Source: Micromonospora zamorensis
Lineage (GTDB): Bacteria > Actinomycetota > Actinomycetes > Mycobacteriales > Micromonosporaceae
Reading direction: 5' to 3'
Assembly (NCBI RefSeq): GCF_900090275.1
Contig: NZ_LT607755.1
Location: forward strand, 2,418,001-2,482,000
Length of the DNA stretch: 64,000 bases
Position numbers and translations under genes: made by a program. Shown one piece after another: positions 37,613 to 46,448 of the stretch (positions are counted from its first letter, which is position 1; each line of letters starts with the position of its first letter). Below the pieces are notes generated by a model. It was not told where the DNA came from. It searched no databases and saw only the letters and a program-made list of their open reading frames with translations.

Positions 37613-38821
37613 ATGAGGACTGCGCTGCTGGCGGCCACCGCGTCCGCCGTTCTGCTCGCTCCCGCGCCGGTCGCCTCCGCCGGAGCGTCCGCCGCATCGG
37701 TCGTGCGGTGCCCCCGCGCGCCGGCGCCGGGGGTGTCCCGCCCGCCCCGGCCCTCGCCCCCGCCCGCCGTGCCCGAGCAGCGGGTGGTCGGCGGCGCGGC
37801 GCTGGACACGACCGGCCTGGTCGCGCCGGCCGGCGTCAGCGCGCCACCGGGGGTCAGCGCCACCTCGTGGCTGATCGCCGACCTGGACAGCGGCCAGATC
37901 CTCGGCGGGTGCGGCCCCCACGAGTACGGCACCCCGGCCAGCGTGCAGAAGCTCCTGCTCGCGGCCACGATGCTGCCCCGGCTCGACCCGAAGCAGACGG
38001 TCACCGTCACCGAGGACGACATGAACATCGAGCCCGGCTCCTCGGCCGTGGGTCTCGTCGCGGGCGGCCGGTACACCATCGAGACAATCTGGCTCGGGTT
38101 GCTGCTCAACTCCGGCAACGAGGCCGCCAACGCGCTGGCCCGACTCGGCAGCGGGACCGACAGCGCCGCCGGCGTACGCGCCATGAACGAGCACGCACAC
38201 CATCTCGGCGCGCTCCAGACGCACGCGGTAACCCCGTCCGGGCTGGATGGCCGGGGGCAGTTCACCAGCGCGTACGACCTGGCGTTGATCGCCCGGGCCT
38301 GCTTCGCCGATCCGACCTTCCGCCGGTACGCGCTGACCGAGCACACGCGGATTCCCGTCCAGCCGGCGCAGCGCACCAAGGGTTTCGAGATCCAGAACGA
38401 GAACCAGCTCATCTACCGGTACCCGGGAGCGCTCGGCGGCAAGACCGGCTTCACCGACCTCGCGCGGCACACCTACGTGGGCGCGGCGGAACGCGGCGGG
38501 CGACGCCTGGTGGTGACGTTGCTGGGCGCGGAGTCCACGCCCATGCGCGGTTGGGAGCAGGGCGCCGCCCTGCTGGACTGGGGTTTCACGCTGCCCCGGG
38601 ACGCCTCCGTCGGCCGGCTGGTCGAGCCGGGTGAGTTGACCGCGACGCCGTCGGCTGCGCCGTCCGCGCTGGCGGTGCCGGGTGCGCCTCGGCCGGCGGC
38701 AGCCAGCGGGCCGACGCGTACCGGCTCGGGTTGGCTCTGGTCGGTGACCGCGGTGAGCGCCGCGGGTGTGGTGATGCTGCTGGGCGGGCTGCTGTGGCGC
38801 CGCCGCCGTCGGCTGCCCTGA
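37613..38821 (+). CDS. D-alanyl-D-alanine carboxypeptidase (PBP5-type)
   Basis: Extracytoplasmic serine peptidase that removes the terminal D-Ala from peptidoglycan stem peptides. The 402-aa product has a signal peptide (MRTALLAATASAVLLAPAPV), a Pro-rich region, and the three active-site motifs SVQK (about 109), SGN (about 167) and KTG (about 276). A C-terminal membrane helix (LWSVTAVSAAGVVMLLGGLL) and Arg tail anchor it. It starts 14 bases after the merR gene and may share its transcript. Confidence 0.93.
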   Translation: MRTALLAATASAVLLAPAPVASAGASAASVVRCPRAPAPGVSRPPRPSPPPAVPEQRVVGGAALDTTGLVAPAGVSAPPGVSATSWLIADLDSGQILGGCGPHEYGTPASVQKLLLAATMLPRLDPKQTVTVTEDDMNIEPGSSAVGLVAGGRYTIETIWLGLLLNSGNEAANALARLGSGTDSAAGVRAMNEHAHHLGALQTHAVTPSGLDGRGQFTSAYDLALIARACFADPTFRRYALTEHTRIPVQPAQRTKGFEIQNENQLIYRYPGALGGKTGFTDLARHTYVGAAERGGRRLVVTLLGAESTPMRGWEQGAALLDWGFTLPRDASVGRLVEPGELTATPSAAPSALAVPGAPRPAAASGPTRTGSGWLWSVTAVSAAGVVMLLGGLLWRRRRRLP

Positions 38822-38891
38822 CGGATCGACATCCGGCGCTGCCCTCCATAGACTCCGGTCGTTCTGGCACCACGAGTCCAGGAGGATCCCT

Positions 38892-39740
38892 GTGTCGAGT
38901 GAACTCCCACCGCGCTCCGGCGTGGCGGCACCCCGCCGACCGGTGCGCGCCCTGACCCGCCTCGCGGGGGTGACAGTGCTCGCCGGGGCGCTGGTCGTCG
39001 GCGCGTCCGCCGCCGCGGTCGCCGCGCCGGGCCCGTCGGGCGATGCGGTCACCGCGTCCGCCGCGCCGCCCACCGCTGCCGACACCGCCACCCGACCGCC
39101 GCGCACCACCCACGGCCCCTGCGCGTACACCGAGACGCCGGACGAGCCGGCGGCCCGGCCGGTGCCGCTGCCGCCCGACCCGCGACGGACGCCGGCCCGG
39201 GGCACCGTCCGGGTGACACTGGCGACCAACCACGGGCCGATCGGGCTGACCCTCGACCGGGCAGCCGCGCCGTGCACCGTGCAGAGTTTCCTGCACCTGG
39301 TGGGCAAGCGCTTCTACGACCGCACCCCGTGCCACCGGCTCACCGCGTACCCGACGTTGAGCGTGCTGCAGTGCGGTGACCCGTCGGGCACCGGCGAGGG
39401 GGGCCCGGGATACCGGTACCGCGACGAGCTGCCGACCGACCTGCCGCCGGCGCCCACCGACCCGACCGGGGAGCGTCGGGTGTACGCCCGGGGCGTGCTG
39501 GCCATGGCCAACGCCGGGCCGGACACCAACGGCAGCCAGTTCTTCCTGGTCTACGCCAACTCGGCGCTGCGCCCCAACTACACGATCTTCGGCGAGGTCG
39601 ACGCGGCCGGCCTGGCCACGCTGGACCGGATCGCCGCCGGGGGAGTGGCGCCGACCGCCGAGGACCCGGCACCCGTCGACGGCGCACCCGCGCTGCCGGT
39701 GACCATCCGCAAGGCCGTCCGCACGCACCACCACCACTGA
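38892..39740 (+). CDS. Exported cyclophilin-type peptidyl-prolyl isomerase
   Basis: Catalyses proline cis/trans isomerisation during folding outside the membrane. The 282-aa product has a membrane/signal segment (about 22-47), a linker, then the cyclophilin domain with HRLTAYPTLSVLQCGDP, GTGEGGPGYRYRDELP and MANAGPDTNGSQFFLVY. The usual catalytic FHR is present in altered form (PCHRL). GTG 38892 has AGGAGG. It ends in four natural His residues. A hairpin at 39747 follows. Confidence 0.9.
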   Translation: MSSELPPRSGVAAPRRPVRALTRLAGVTVLAGALVVGASAAAVAAPGPSGDAVTASAAPPTAADTATRPPRTTHGPCAYTETPDEPAARPVPLPPDPRRTPARGTVRVTLATNHGPIGLTLDRAAAPCTVQSFLHLVGKRFYDRTPCHRLTAYPTLSVLQCGDPSGTGEGGPGYRYRDELPTDLPPAPTDPTGERRVYARGVLAMANAGPDTNGSQFFLVYANSALRPNYTIFGEVDAAGLATLDRIAAGGVAPTAEDPAPVDGAPALPVTIRKAVRTHHHH

Positions 39741-39746
39741 CGGCGC

Positions 39747-39781
39747 GGCGCGGTGGGTGACCCTCGGTTGCTCACCGCGCC
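39747..39781. terminator. Hairpin terminator between cyclophilin and lacI genes
   Basis: Arms GGCGCGGTG (39747-39755) and CACCGCGCC (39773-39781), extended by GTGA/TCAC pairing. It starts six bases after the cyclophilin stop and faces the converging lacI gene, so it could serve both. Confidence 0.65.
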
Positions 39782-39871
39782 GTACGGTCGACTGGCGTCA
39801 GCCGCGCAGCGCCGGAATTCCCGGAAGTGGACCGGAAGTGGTCCAACCGGTTTCCGACGCAGTTCCGGCCG

Positions 39872-40909
39872 TCACGACGGGTCGGGCGACCCGGTCGGTG
39901 GGGCGGCGGTGCTGTCGCGGACGACCAGTTCGGTGGCCAGCTCCACCCGGGGGGAGTCGATGCCCTCGCCCTGGGACAGGCGCAGCACGGTCCGTGCCGC
40001 CAACCGTCCCATCTCGACCAACGGTTGGCGCACGGTGGTCAGCGGTGGGGACGCCCAGCGGGCCTCCGGCAGATCGTCGAAGCCGACGACGCTCACGTCG
40101 TCCGGGACTCGCAGCCCCCGACGCCGGATCGCCTCGTAGACGCCGAAGGCCATCTGGTCGCTGGAGGCGAAGATGCCGGTCGGCGGGTCGGCGAGGTCGA
40201 GCAGCGCGGTGCCGCCGGAGAACCCCGAGGCGTGGTAGAAATCGCCCGGGTAGATCAGCTTGTCGTCCACCGGCACACCGGCGGCCTCCAACCCGGCCCG
40301 GTAACCGTCGAGCCGGGCGCGGCTGCACAGCAGATGCGTCGGCCCGGCCACGAAGCCGATGCGGCGGTGCCCGATCGACAGCAGGTGTTCGGTCGCGGCG
40401 AGGCCACCGGCCCAGTTGGTCGCCCCGATGGTCGGCACGTCCATGGCCGGCACGCCGGCCGGGTCGACGACCACCACCGGCACGTTGAGGCGACGCAGTT
40501 GCGCGTGCAGCGGCGGGCTCAGGTGGGAGGTCACGAAGATGACGCCGTCGGTGGCCCGGGTGCGCAGATTCTGCAGCCACTGCCGGGCCGCGGTGGGCTG
40601 CCGGTGGATCGCGGAGACCACGGTGCCGAGGCCCGCGCCGTGCCCGACATCCTCGACACCCCGGATGATTTCCACAGCCCAGGGGCTGTCCAGGTCGTTG
40701 AAGACCAGGTCGACGAGGCCGGCGCGGCGCACGCTGCGGCTGGTGCGCCGCCGGTAGCCGTGGTGGCGCAGCAACTCCTCGACCCGCTCCCGGGTGCCGG
40801 GGGCCACATCGGAGCGACCGTTGAGCACCCGTGACACGGTCGGCACCGACACCCCGGCCTCCCGTGCGATCGCGGTGATGGTCACCCTGCGTCCGTCGTC
40901 CGCGCCCAC
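39872..40909 (-). CDS. LacI-family transcriptional regulator
   Basis: A 345-aa repressor. HTH and hinge: VTITAIAREAGVSVPTVSRV then LNGRSDVAPGTRERVEELL. The sugar-binding core has DGVIFVTSHL, IGHRRIGFVAGP and VVGFDDLPEARWASPPLTT, close to the xylan/cellobiose-type LacI proteins of actinomycetes. GTG 40909 follows AAGGAG. No sugar genes are adjacent. A possible operator lies at 41057-41069. Confidence 0.92.
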   Translation of the reverse strand: MGADDGRRVTITAIAREAGVSVPTVSRVLNGRSDVAPGTRERVEELLRHHGYRRRTSRSVRRAGLVDLVFNDLDSPWAVEIIRGVEDVGHGAGLGTVVSAIHRQPTAARQWLQNLRTRATDGVIFVTSHLSPPLHAQLRRLNVPVVVVDPAGVPAMDVPTIGATNWAGGLAATEHLLSIGHRRIGFVAGPTHLLCSRARLDGYRAGLEAAGVPVDDKLIYPGDFYHASGFSGGTALLDLADPPTGIFASSDQMAFGVYEAIRRRGLRVPDDVSVVGFDDLPEARWASPPLTTVRQPLVEMGRLAARTVLRLSQGEGIDSPRVELATELVVRDSTAAPPTGSPDPS

Positions 40910-41056
40910 CCGCGTCTCCTTCACCGAGCCGGAGGAACGACCACAAGACGTCGTCCACCGTGTGTCCCGAAACGGCGTGCCCGTTCCACGCGTCATCTTG
41001 CCTCACGGGAGGGGGTTCACGACATTCCAGGTGAGTGCTGATGATCACCGAAGTTG

Positions 41057-41069
41057 CGGAAATCTTCCG
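41057..41069. promoter_or_regulatory. Possible operator CGGAA-ATC-TTCCG
   Basis: A 5-bp inverted repeat around three bases in the AT-richer gap between lacI and the VanX-like gene. The GGAA/TTCC arms resemble sites used by sugar-type LacI repressors in actinomycetes. It could serve either divergent gene. Confidence 0.35.
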
Positions 41070-41132
41070 GAAAAGCCAGTGGATCATGTCCTGTTGCCAC
41101 GGCGGCCCGAGCGCGGCTGATAGACAGGGTCG

Positions 41133-41987
41133 GTGGGTAACCGCATCGGGGTCGTGCTCGCGCTCGCCGCGCTGCTCGGCGGCTGTTCGCGGCCGGATCC
41201 CCGCCCCGCGCCGGTCGCGTCGCAGCCGACCTCGGTGAGCCCCTCGCCGACCCCGGCATCGGTGGGCCCGCCGACGCCGACCACCGGCGAGCGGCTGCCG
41301 GGGTTCGTGGTCCTGACCGACCTCGACCCGCGCATCCACGCCGACATCCGCTACGCGACACCGCACAACTTCGTCGGCCGCCCGATCGCCGGTTACCCCG
41401 AGCCGCTGTGCCTGCTCACCCGGGAGGCGGCAGAGGCGTTGCGCCGCGTGCAGGACGCCGCACTGGCCGGTGGGCACAGCCTCAAGGTGTACGACTGCTA
41501 TCGCCCGCAGCCGGCCGTGGACGACTTCGTCGCCTGGTCGAAGCGCCCCGACGAGCAGCAGACCAAGGCCGAGTTCTATCCGGACGTGGCCAAGAACCGG
41601 CTCTTCGCCGAGGGGTACATCGGGGCGCCGACCGCGCACAGTCGAGGCAGCACCCTGGACCTGACCCTGGTCGACGAACCGGCAGCCAGCCAACCCCCGT
41701 ACCGGGTCGGGCAACCGCTGGTCGCCTGCACCGCGCCCCGGGGGCAGCGCTTCGCCGACAACAGCATCGACATGGGTACGGGCTTCGACTGCTTCGACTC
41801 CCGCGCGCACACCGCCGACCCTCGGATCACCGGGACGGCGCGCGACAACCGCCGGTTGTTGCAGCGGCTGATGACCGACGCCGGGTTCGTCAACTACGAC
41901 CGCGAGTGGTGGCACTACAGCCTGCGCGACGAGCCGTACCCGGACACCTTCTTCGCGGCGCCCGTCGCCCGCTCGTCGGTCGGCTGA
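41133..41987 (+). CDS. VanX-like D-Ala-D-Ala dipeptidase lipoprotein (M15D)
   Basis: A 284-aa zinc peptidase. The N terminus MGNRIGVVLALAALLGGCSR carries a lipobox (LGGC), so it is anchored outside the membrane, unlike cytoplasmic VanX of vancomycin clusters. Zinc ligands are in SAHSRGSTLDLTL-like TAHSRGSTLD (about 167) and EWWHYS (about 258), with the catalytic Glu before WWH. YDCYRPQPAVDDF is the conserved Arg region. It probably recycles or trims cell-wall peptides. No vanH/vanA is nearby, so glycopeptide resistance is not implied. Confidence 0.88.
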   Translation: MGNRIGVVLALAALLGGCSRPDPRPAPVASQPTSVSPSPTPASVGPPTPTTGERLPGFVVLTDLDPRIHADIRYATPHNFVGRPIAGYPEPLCLLTREAAEALRRVQDAALAGGHSLKVYDCYRPQPAVDDFVAWSKRPDEQQTKAEFYPDVAKNRLFAEGYIGAPTAHSRGSTLDLTLVDEPAASQPPYRVGQPLVACTAPRGQRFADNSIDMGTGFDCFDSRAHTADPRITGTARDNRRLLQRLMTDAGFVNYDREWWHYSLRDEPYPDTFFAAPVARSSVG

Positions 41988-42039
41988 CGGGAAGACCCGG
42001 CTCCATCGCCTCCGGTGCCCAGAGTGCATGATCACTGGA

Positions 42040-42546
42040 ATGACCACCGAACGGATCGGCCCCCCGCTCACCGGCGACGAGCGGGAGACGCTGCGCGCCT
42101 TCCTCGACTTCCACCGCGCGACGCTGGCCCTCAAGTGCGACGGCCTCTCCGAGGAGGAGTTGCGCCGGCAGTCGATGCCGCCCTCCACGCTCTCTCTGCT
42201 GGGTCTGGTGCGGCACATGGCCGAGGTGGAACGCGCCTGGTTCCGGCGGATCATCGACCGCGAGGACGTCCCGCTGGTCTGGTCGGAAACCGGCGACTTC
42301 CAGCAGGCGTACGACGCCAGCTCCGCCACCCGCGACGAAGCATTCAACGCCTGGGAGCGCGAGGTCGAGCACGCCCAACGGATCGAGCGGGCGGCCGCGT
42401 CGCTCGACGTGACCGGCCACAACGTCCGTTCCGGCGAGACCGTGTCGCTGCGGCTGGTGATGCTGCACCTGATTCACGAGTACGCCCGGCACAACGGTCA
42501 CGCCGACTTGCTGCGCGAAGGCGTCGACGGCACCGTCGGCGTCTAG
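42040..42546 (+). CDS. DinB/DUF664 family protein
   Basis: A 168-aa four-helix-bundle protein of the DinB superfamily. LVRHMAEVERAWFRRII has the first metal His, and LVMLHLIHEYARHNGHADLLRE the other two (quoted in part; residues 139-160). It is a likely mycothiol-dependent transferase or related enzyme of unknown substrate. ATG 42040 is preferred over 42028 because the family N terminus is short. Same family as the gene at 28246. Confidence 0.88.
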   Translation: MTTERIGPPLTGDERETLRAFLDFHRATLALKCDGLSEEELRRQSMPPSTLSLLGLVRHMAEVERAWFRRIIDREDVPLVWSETGDFQQAYDASSATRDEAFNAWEREVEHAQRIERAAASLDVTGHNVRSGETVSLRLVMLHLIHEYARHNGHADLLREGVDGTVGV

Positions 42547-42562
42547 CCCGGCAGAGGGCTGG

Positions 42563-43750
42563 TCAGGTCCAGTAGAGGATGCGGCAGGCCGGTACGCGGG
42601 CGGCCAACTCGGCGGTGAACCACTCGCGCAGCTCGGACATCGTGTCCCGGGGGTAGACGTACTTGATCGCGCCGAACTTGCCGTGTTTGCGGGTGCGGGA
42701 CTCCTCATCCATCTCCAGTCGGGTCCGCGGGTACCAGCCGAGCAGCACCTCCTTGCTGCCCGGGGTGAACCGGTGGGTGATCAGCTCGGCGGTCAGGTCC
42801 AGCTCGGGGACCCCGTCGACCGCCGCGCGGACCTGGTCGAGCAACTCGCCGTAGCGTTCCCGCCAGTCGGGCAGTGCGATGATCGGCGCGATGGTCAGCC
42901 CGACCGGGTAGCCGTCGAGCGCGAGGCGGCGCAGCGCCGCCAGGCGGTCCGGCACCCGGGCGGTGCCGCCCTCGAACCGAACGCTCACCGGGGCGCAGTT
43001 GACGCTGAACCGGACCCGGGTGCGGCCGGCGTGCGGTAGCCCGACGAAGGTGCCCACGTCGGCGTACTTGGTGGTCCAGCGCAGTTGCACGGGCGCGTCC
43101 CAGTCGGCGAAGTGCTGCACTGCCCGCCGCCAGCTCCCGGTCAGGTGTTCCAGGGCGAGCGGGTCGGTGTAGCAGGACGCCTCGAAGGTGGTGCCCTCGT
43201 CGGCGCGTCGCGCGTTGCGACTGGTCACCGTCCCCCGGCCGGCGTACGCGGCGAGCCCGTCCAGGATGTCGTCGAGGTCCGCGTACACCCGGGTGACCGG
43301 CGGGCCGGACAGTGATCCGGCGAGGTAGCAGTACTGGCAGTGCGCCGGGCAGCCCTCGGCGAGGTCGACCCGCCAGTCGGCGCTGGGCGCGATGGGTTGC
43401 AGGTCGCGCCGCGACGGTGGGCTCACCACGATCGCCATGGTCGCCTTCGCTCGGGCGTACGTCTCCCGGTCGGTCTGCCCGCGTACCCCGGTGAGCCGGT
43501 TGGCCCGCAGGCGTTCCACCTCGATGCCCTGCGCCTGCACCCGCTCGACGATCCGTTGGCCGTGCGGGTGGTCGAGGGCGGCCGGGGTGGCCACCACCCG
43601 GCTCGGGGTCCAGCGGCGCGCCGGCCGGGCCGTCGGTGCGAGGCCGGCCAGGTCGCGTATCGGCACCCGCTCACCGCTGGCGTCGTGCGGAGCGGCGGGC
43701 AGGTCCACGGCGAGCGGTTGGTCGACGTCGACCGCGTCCGGGCTGGTCAT
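42563..43750 (-). CDS. Radical SAM protein of the spore photoproduct lyase family
   Basis: A 395-aa radical SAM enzyme. The iron-sulfur motif is CPAHCQYC (about 133). ATMAIVVSPPSRRDLQPIAP precedes it, and TEASCYTDPLALEHL-like FEASCYTDPLALEHL plus VRFSVNCAPVSVRFEGGTAR (residues in part) match SPL-like proteins. Spore photoproduct lyase repairs UV-induced thymine dimers; actinomycete relatives are widespread and their substrate is not settled. The family Cys that donates hydrogen cannot be assigned with certainty. It converges with the DinB gene. Confidence 0.85.
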   Translation of the reverse strand: MTSPDAVDVDQPLAVDLPAAPHDASGERVPIRDLAGLAPTARPARRWTPSRVVATPAALDHPHGQRIVERVQAQGIEVERLRANRLTGVRGQTDRETYARAKATMAIVVSPPSRRDLQPIAPSADWRVDLAEGCPAHCQYCYLAGSLSGPPVTRVYADLDDILDGLAAYAGRGTVTSRNARRADEGTTFEASCYTDPLALEHLTGSWRRAVQHFADWDAPVQLRWTTKYADVGTFVGLPHAGRTRVRFSVNCAPVSVRFEGGTARVPDRLAALRRLALDGYPVGLTIAPIIALPDWRERYGELLDQVRAAVDGVPELDLTAELITHRFTPGSKEVLLGWYPRTRLEMDEESRTRKHGKFGAIKYVYPRDTMSELREWFTAELAARVPACRILYWT

Positions 43751-43804
43751 TCGGCTGGGGTACCCGTTGCCGCAGGAATCCCACCCCGGTCGGTCGGGTC
43801 GCGA

Positions 43805-43833
43805 TTGACGACACCAGAGACGCGACATAATCT
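43805..43833 (+). promoter_or_regulatory. Housekeeping-type promoter of the ThuA-ricin gene
   Basis: TTGACG (43805-43810), 17-base spacer, TAATCT (43828-43833). It is an unusually good sigma-70-type match for this DNA, about 75 bases ahead of the GTG start. Confidence 0.6.
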
Positions 43834-43908
43834 TTCATCTATCTGTAAGGCTTGTGAACAGAAGCAGGTCGACGCGGCGGCGCGCGTCCCCACCGAAGGG
43901 ACGATCAG

Positions 43909-45218
43909 GTGATCGCAGAAATCTCCTCCCGTACCAGACGGATCGTGTCGTTGTTCGTCGCACTGCTGGTCGCGCTGAGCGCCGGTCTCGCGGTCAACGC
44001 CTCGCGTGCCGCGCAGGCCGCGCCGACGTTCAAGGTCCTGGCCTTCTACAACGGCACCTGGGACGCCGCGCACATCGACTTCGTCAAGGACGCCCGGGCC
44101 TGGTTCCCGCAGGCCGCCGCCCAGTACGGCTTCTCCTGGGAGGCCACCAACAACTGGGGCCTGCTGAACACTGCGAACCTGGCCCAGTACAAGGTCGTCA
44201 TGTTCCTGGACGACGCGCCGCCGACCGCGCAGCGTGCCGCGTTCCAGCAGTACATGCAGAACGGCGGCGCGTGGCTGGGCTTCCACGTCAGCGCGTGGAC
44301 CGACAACCCGTCGAGCTGGAGCTGGTACTACAACACCTTCCTCGGCACCGGCGCGTTCCAGACGAACACCTGGGGACCCACCCGGGTCACGATGCGCGCC
44401 GACAACCGCACCCACGCCGCCACCCGGAACCTCCCGGCGACCTTCCCGTCGTCGATCAGCGAGTGGTATTCCTGGAGCAACGACCTGCGGCAGAACCCCA
44501 ACATCGACATCCTCGCCTCGGTCGACCCGTCCAGCTTCCCGGTCGGCACCGACCCCAACCAGTCCTGGTACGGCGGCTACTACCCGCTGGTCTGGAGCAA
44601 CCGGCAGTACAAGATGCTCTACACCAACTTCGGGCACAACGCGATGAACTACAACACCAACACCGGGCTGTCGTCCACCTTCGACAGCGCCCAGCAGAAC
44701 CAGCTGCTGATCGACGGGCTGCACTGGCTCGCCGGCGCCGGCACCGTCCCCCGACGACGCCCCCGCCGACCGGCAGCCCGATCTCGCCCACCGCCTGGCA
44801 CACGGTGGTCAACCGGGGCAGCGGCAAGTGCGTCGACGCCCGGGCCGCCGCCAGCGCGAACGGCACCGCCATCCAGCAGTACGCCTGCAACGGCAGCGCC
44901 GCCCAGCAGTACCAGTTCGCGCCGACCAGCGGCGGCTACCTGCGGATCAACAACCGCAACAACAGCGCGCAGGTGCTCGACGTGACCAACGTGTCGACCG
45001 CAGACTCCGCGCCGATCCAGCTCTGGTCCTACAGCGGCGGCAACAACCAGCAGTGGCGGGCCGAATCCGAGGGCGGCGGCTACTACCGCCTGGTCAACCG
45101 ACTCAGTGGCAAGTGCCTCGACGTGCCGGCGGCGTCCACGGCGGACAGCGTCCAGCTCGTCCAGTACACCTGCAACGGCACCGCGGCGCAGTCCTTCCGG
45201 CTGGTGCCGCAGTCATAG
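43909..45218 (+). CDS. Secreted ThuA-domain/ricin-lectin protein, frameshifted at a C tract
   Basis: One gene split into two frames. The first frame (from GTG 43909) encodes a signal peptide (ending near RAAQA), then a ThuA-like domain: FKVLAFYNGTWDAAHIDF, YKVVMFLDDAP, GGAWLGFHVSAW and LIDGLHWLAGAG. At C5 tract 44748-44752 it leaves the productive frame. The downstream frame continues with a Pro/Thr linker and a ricin-type lectin domain (repeated GSGKCVDA, SGKCLDV and QQW motifs) to 45218. One extra C restores a 436-aa protein. ThuA domains relate to sugar-amidotransferase-like folds, and the lectin would bind polysaccharide. A sequencing error or genuine phase-variable tract are both possible. 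Confidence 0.82.
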
Positions 45219-46220
45219 CTCCACTGCCGCGTCCGCGCCGGGGTGAACCGCGATTCGCCCCGGCGCGGGACCGGCGGCCCGACCGAATCGGGCGGCGACG
45301 TCGCGGATGACGGCGCGCAGCTCCGGAGGGGCCAGCACGTCGAAGTCGACAGCGAGGGTGCCGAGGAAGGCAGCCAGGTTGCCCAGCGACTCGCCGCCGG
45401 TGTGCAGCAGACACGTCTGCCCGTCGATCGCCTCCAGCAGGCCAGCCGTGGTCGGGATCCGTTGCGCCATCTGCTCGGCCGACGCGTGCAGGCGTACCCG
45501 TGCCGGGTGTGGCCAGGCGGTGGAGCCGACGCCGCGCAGCACGTGCGCGACCGCGTCGCCACCTGGCGGCTCCCGGGGCGTGAAGCGTGGGCCGGTCGGC
45601 ACCCGGGGTCGGATCCGGTCGGCGCGGAAGGTGCGCCAGTCGGCCCGGTCGGTGTCCCAGCCCAGCAGGTACCACCGCCGCCCGGTGTAGACCAGCCGGT
45701 ACGGCTCGACATCGCGCACGCTGACCGTGCCGTCGTGCCCGGCGTAGTCGAACCGCAGCCGCTCCCGGTGATGCACCGCCGTGGAGACAGCGGTGAGCGT
45801 TTCGGCGTCCACGGTCGGGCCGCCGCCCGCGGCGGAGACCGTCGCCGTGCGCAGGGCGTCGACCCGGTGCCGCAGCCGCGACGGCAGCGACTGTTCCAGC
45901 TTCGCCAGCGCCCGCAGCGACGTCTCCTCGATACCCGTCACCGACCCGCCCGCCGCGGCCCGCAGCCCTACGGCCACCGCCACCGCCTCGTCGTCGTCAA
46001 GCAGCAGCGGTGGGAGCGCGGACCCGGCACCGAGCTGGTAGCCGCCGCCGACCCCGGGGTGCGACTCGATCCGGTAACCCAGCACCCGCAGCCGCTCCAC
46101 GTCAGTGCGTACCGTGCGGGTGGTGACCGCCAGTCGTTCGGCCAACTCCGCGCCGGACCACTCCCGGCGGACCTGGAGGAGGGTCAGCAGCCGCAGCAGC
46201 CGCACGGAGGTCTCCACCAT
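45213..46220 (-). CDS. WYL-domain transcriptional regulator (YafY type)
   Basis: A 335-aa regulator with an N-terminal winged helix (LLTLLQVRREWSGAELAERL then VTTRTVRTDVERLRVLGYRI) and a central WYL domain (YRLVYTGRRWYLLGWDTDR), plus a C-terminal WCX-like part. The WYL domain probably senses a nucleotide or nucleic-acid ligand. ATG 46220 is used; 46250 adds ten residues. Neither has a clear ribosome-binding site. Its end overlaps the ThuA-ricin gene by six bases; its start faces the tetracycline-resistance gene. Confidence 0.9.
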   Translation of the reverse strand: MVETSVRLLRLLTLLQVRREWSGAELAERLAVTTRTVRTDVERLRVLGYRIESHPGVGGGYQLGAGSALPPLLLDDDEAVAVAVGLRAAAGGSVTGIEETSLRALAKLEQSLPSRLRHRVDALRTATVSAAGGGPTVDAETLTAVSTAVHHRERLRFDYAGHDGTVSVRDVEPYRLVYTGRRWYLLGWDTDRADWRTFRADRIRPRVPTGPRFTPREPPGGDAVAHVLRGVGSTAWPHPARVRLHASAEQMAQRIPTTAGLLEAIDGQTCLLHTGGESLGNLAAFLGTLAVDFDVLAPPELRAVIRDVAARFGRAAGPAPGRIAVHPGADAAVEL

Positions 46221-46337
46221 GGCGGCAAGTCTGCCAGCGGTCTCGGACATTCATGGGAGCGTCGGTTATTCGGTTGCCCGACCCGACGACGGCCTGCTGA
46301 ACTACCCGAAACCGCCACCAACCTCCAGGGAGCACCA

Positions 46338-46448
46338 ATGCGCGCTGCGTCGATGTCCGACCAGAAGCGATCTGTCGCCTACCTGAAGGACCTGACGCTG
46401 CGTGAAAACCCTGAACCTCGGCATCCTGGCTCACGTCGATGCCGGTAA
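46338..46448 (+). CDS. Upstream ORF overlapping the tet RPP start (36 aa)
   Basis: ATG 46338 has AGGGAG just upstream, a better initiation signal than that of the resistance gene itself. It encodes MRAASMSDQKRSVAYLKDLT and more, and overlaps the start of the resistance gene by 47 bases in another frame. This arrangement fits a leader peptide that governs translation of the downstream gene. Protein function for the peptide itself is not expected. Confidence 0.4.
   Translation: MRAASMSDQKRSVAYLKDLTLRENPEPRHPGSRRCR

Noticed and set aside
39710..39740. C-terminal poly-His as a cloning tag
   Set aside because: Only four His residues, continuous with a natural cyclophilin end and followed by native intergenic DNA.
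41133..41987. Part of a vancomycin-resistance cluster
   Set aside because: The VanX-like protein is a lipoprotein, and there is no vanH, vanA or vanRS beside it; a wall-turnover role fits better.
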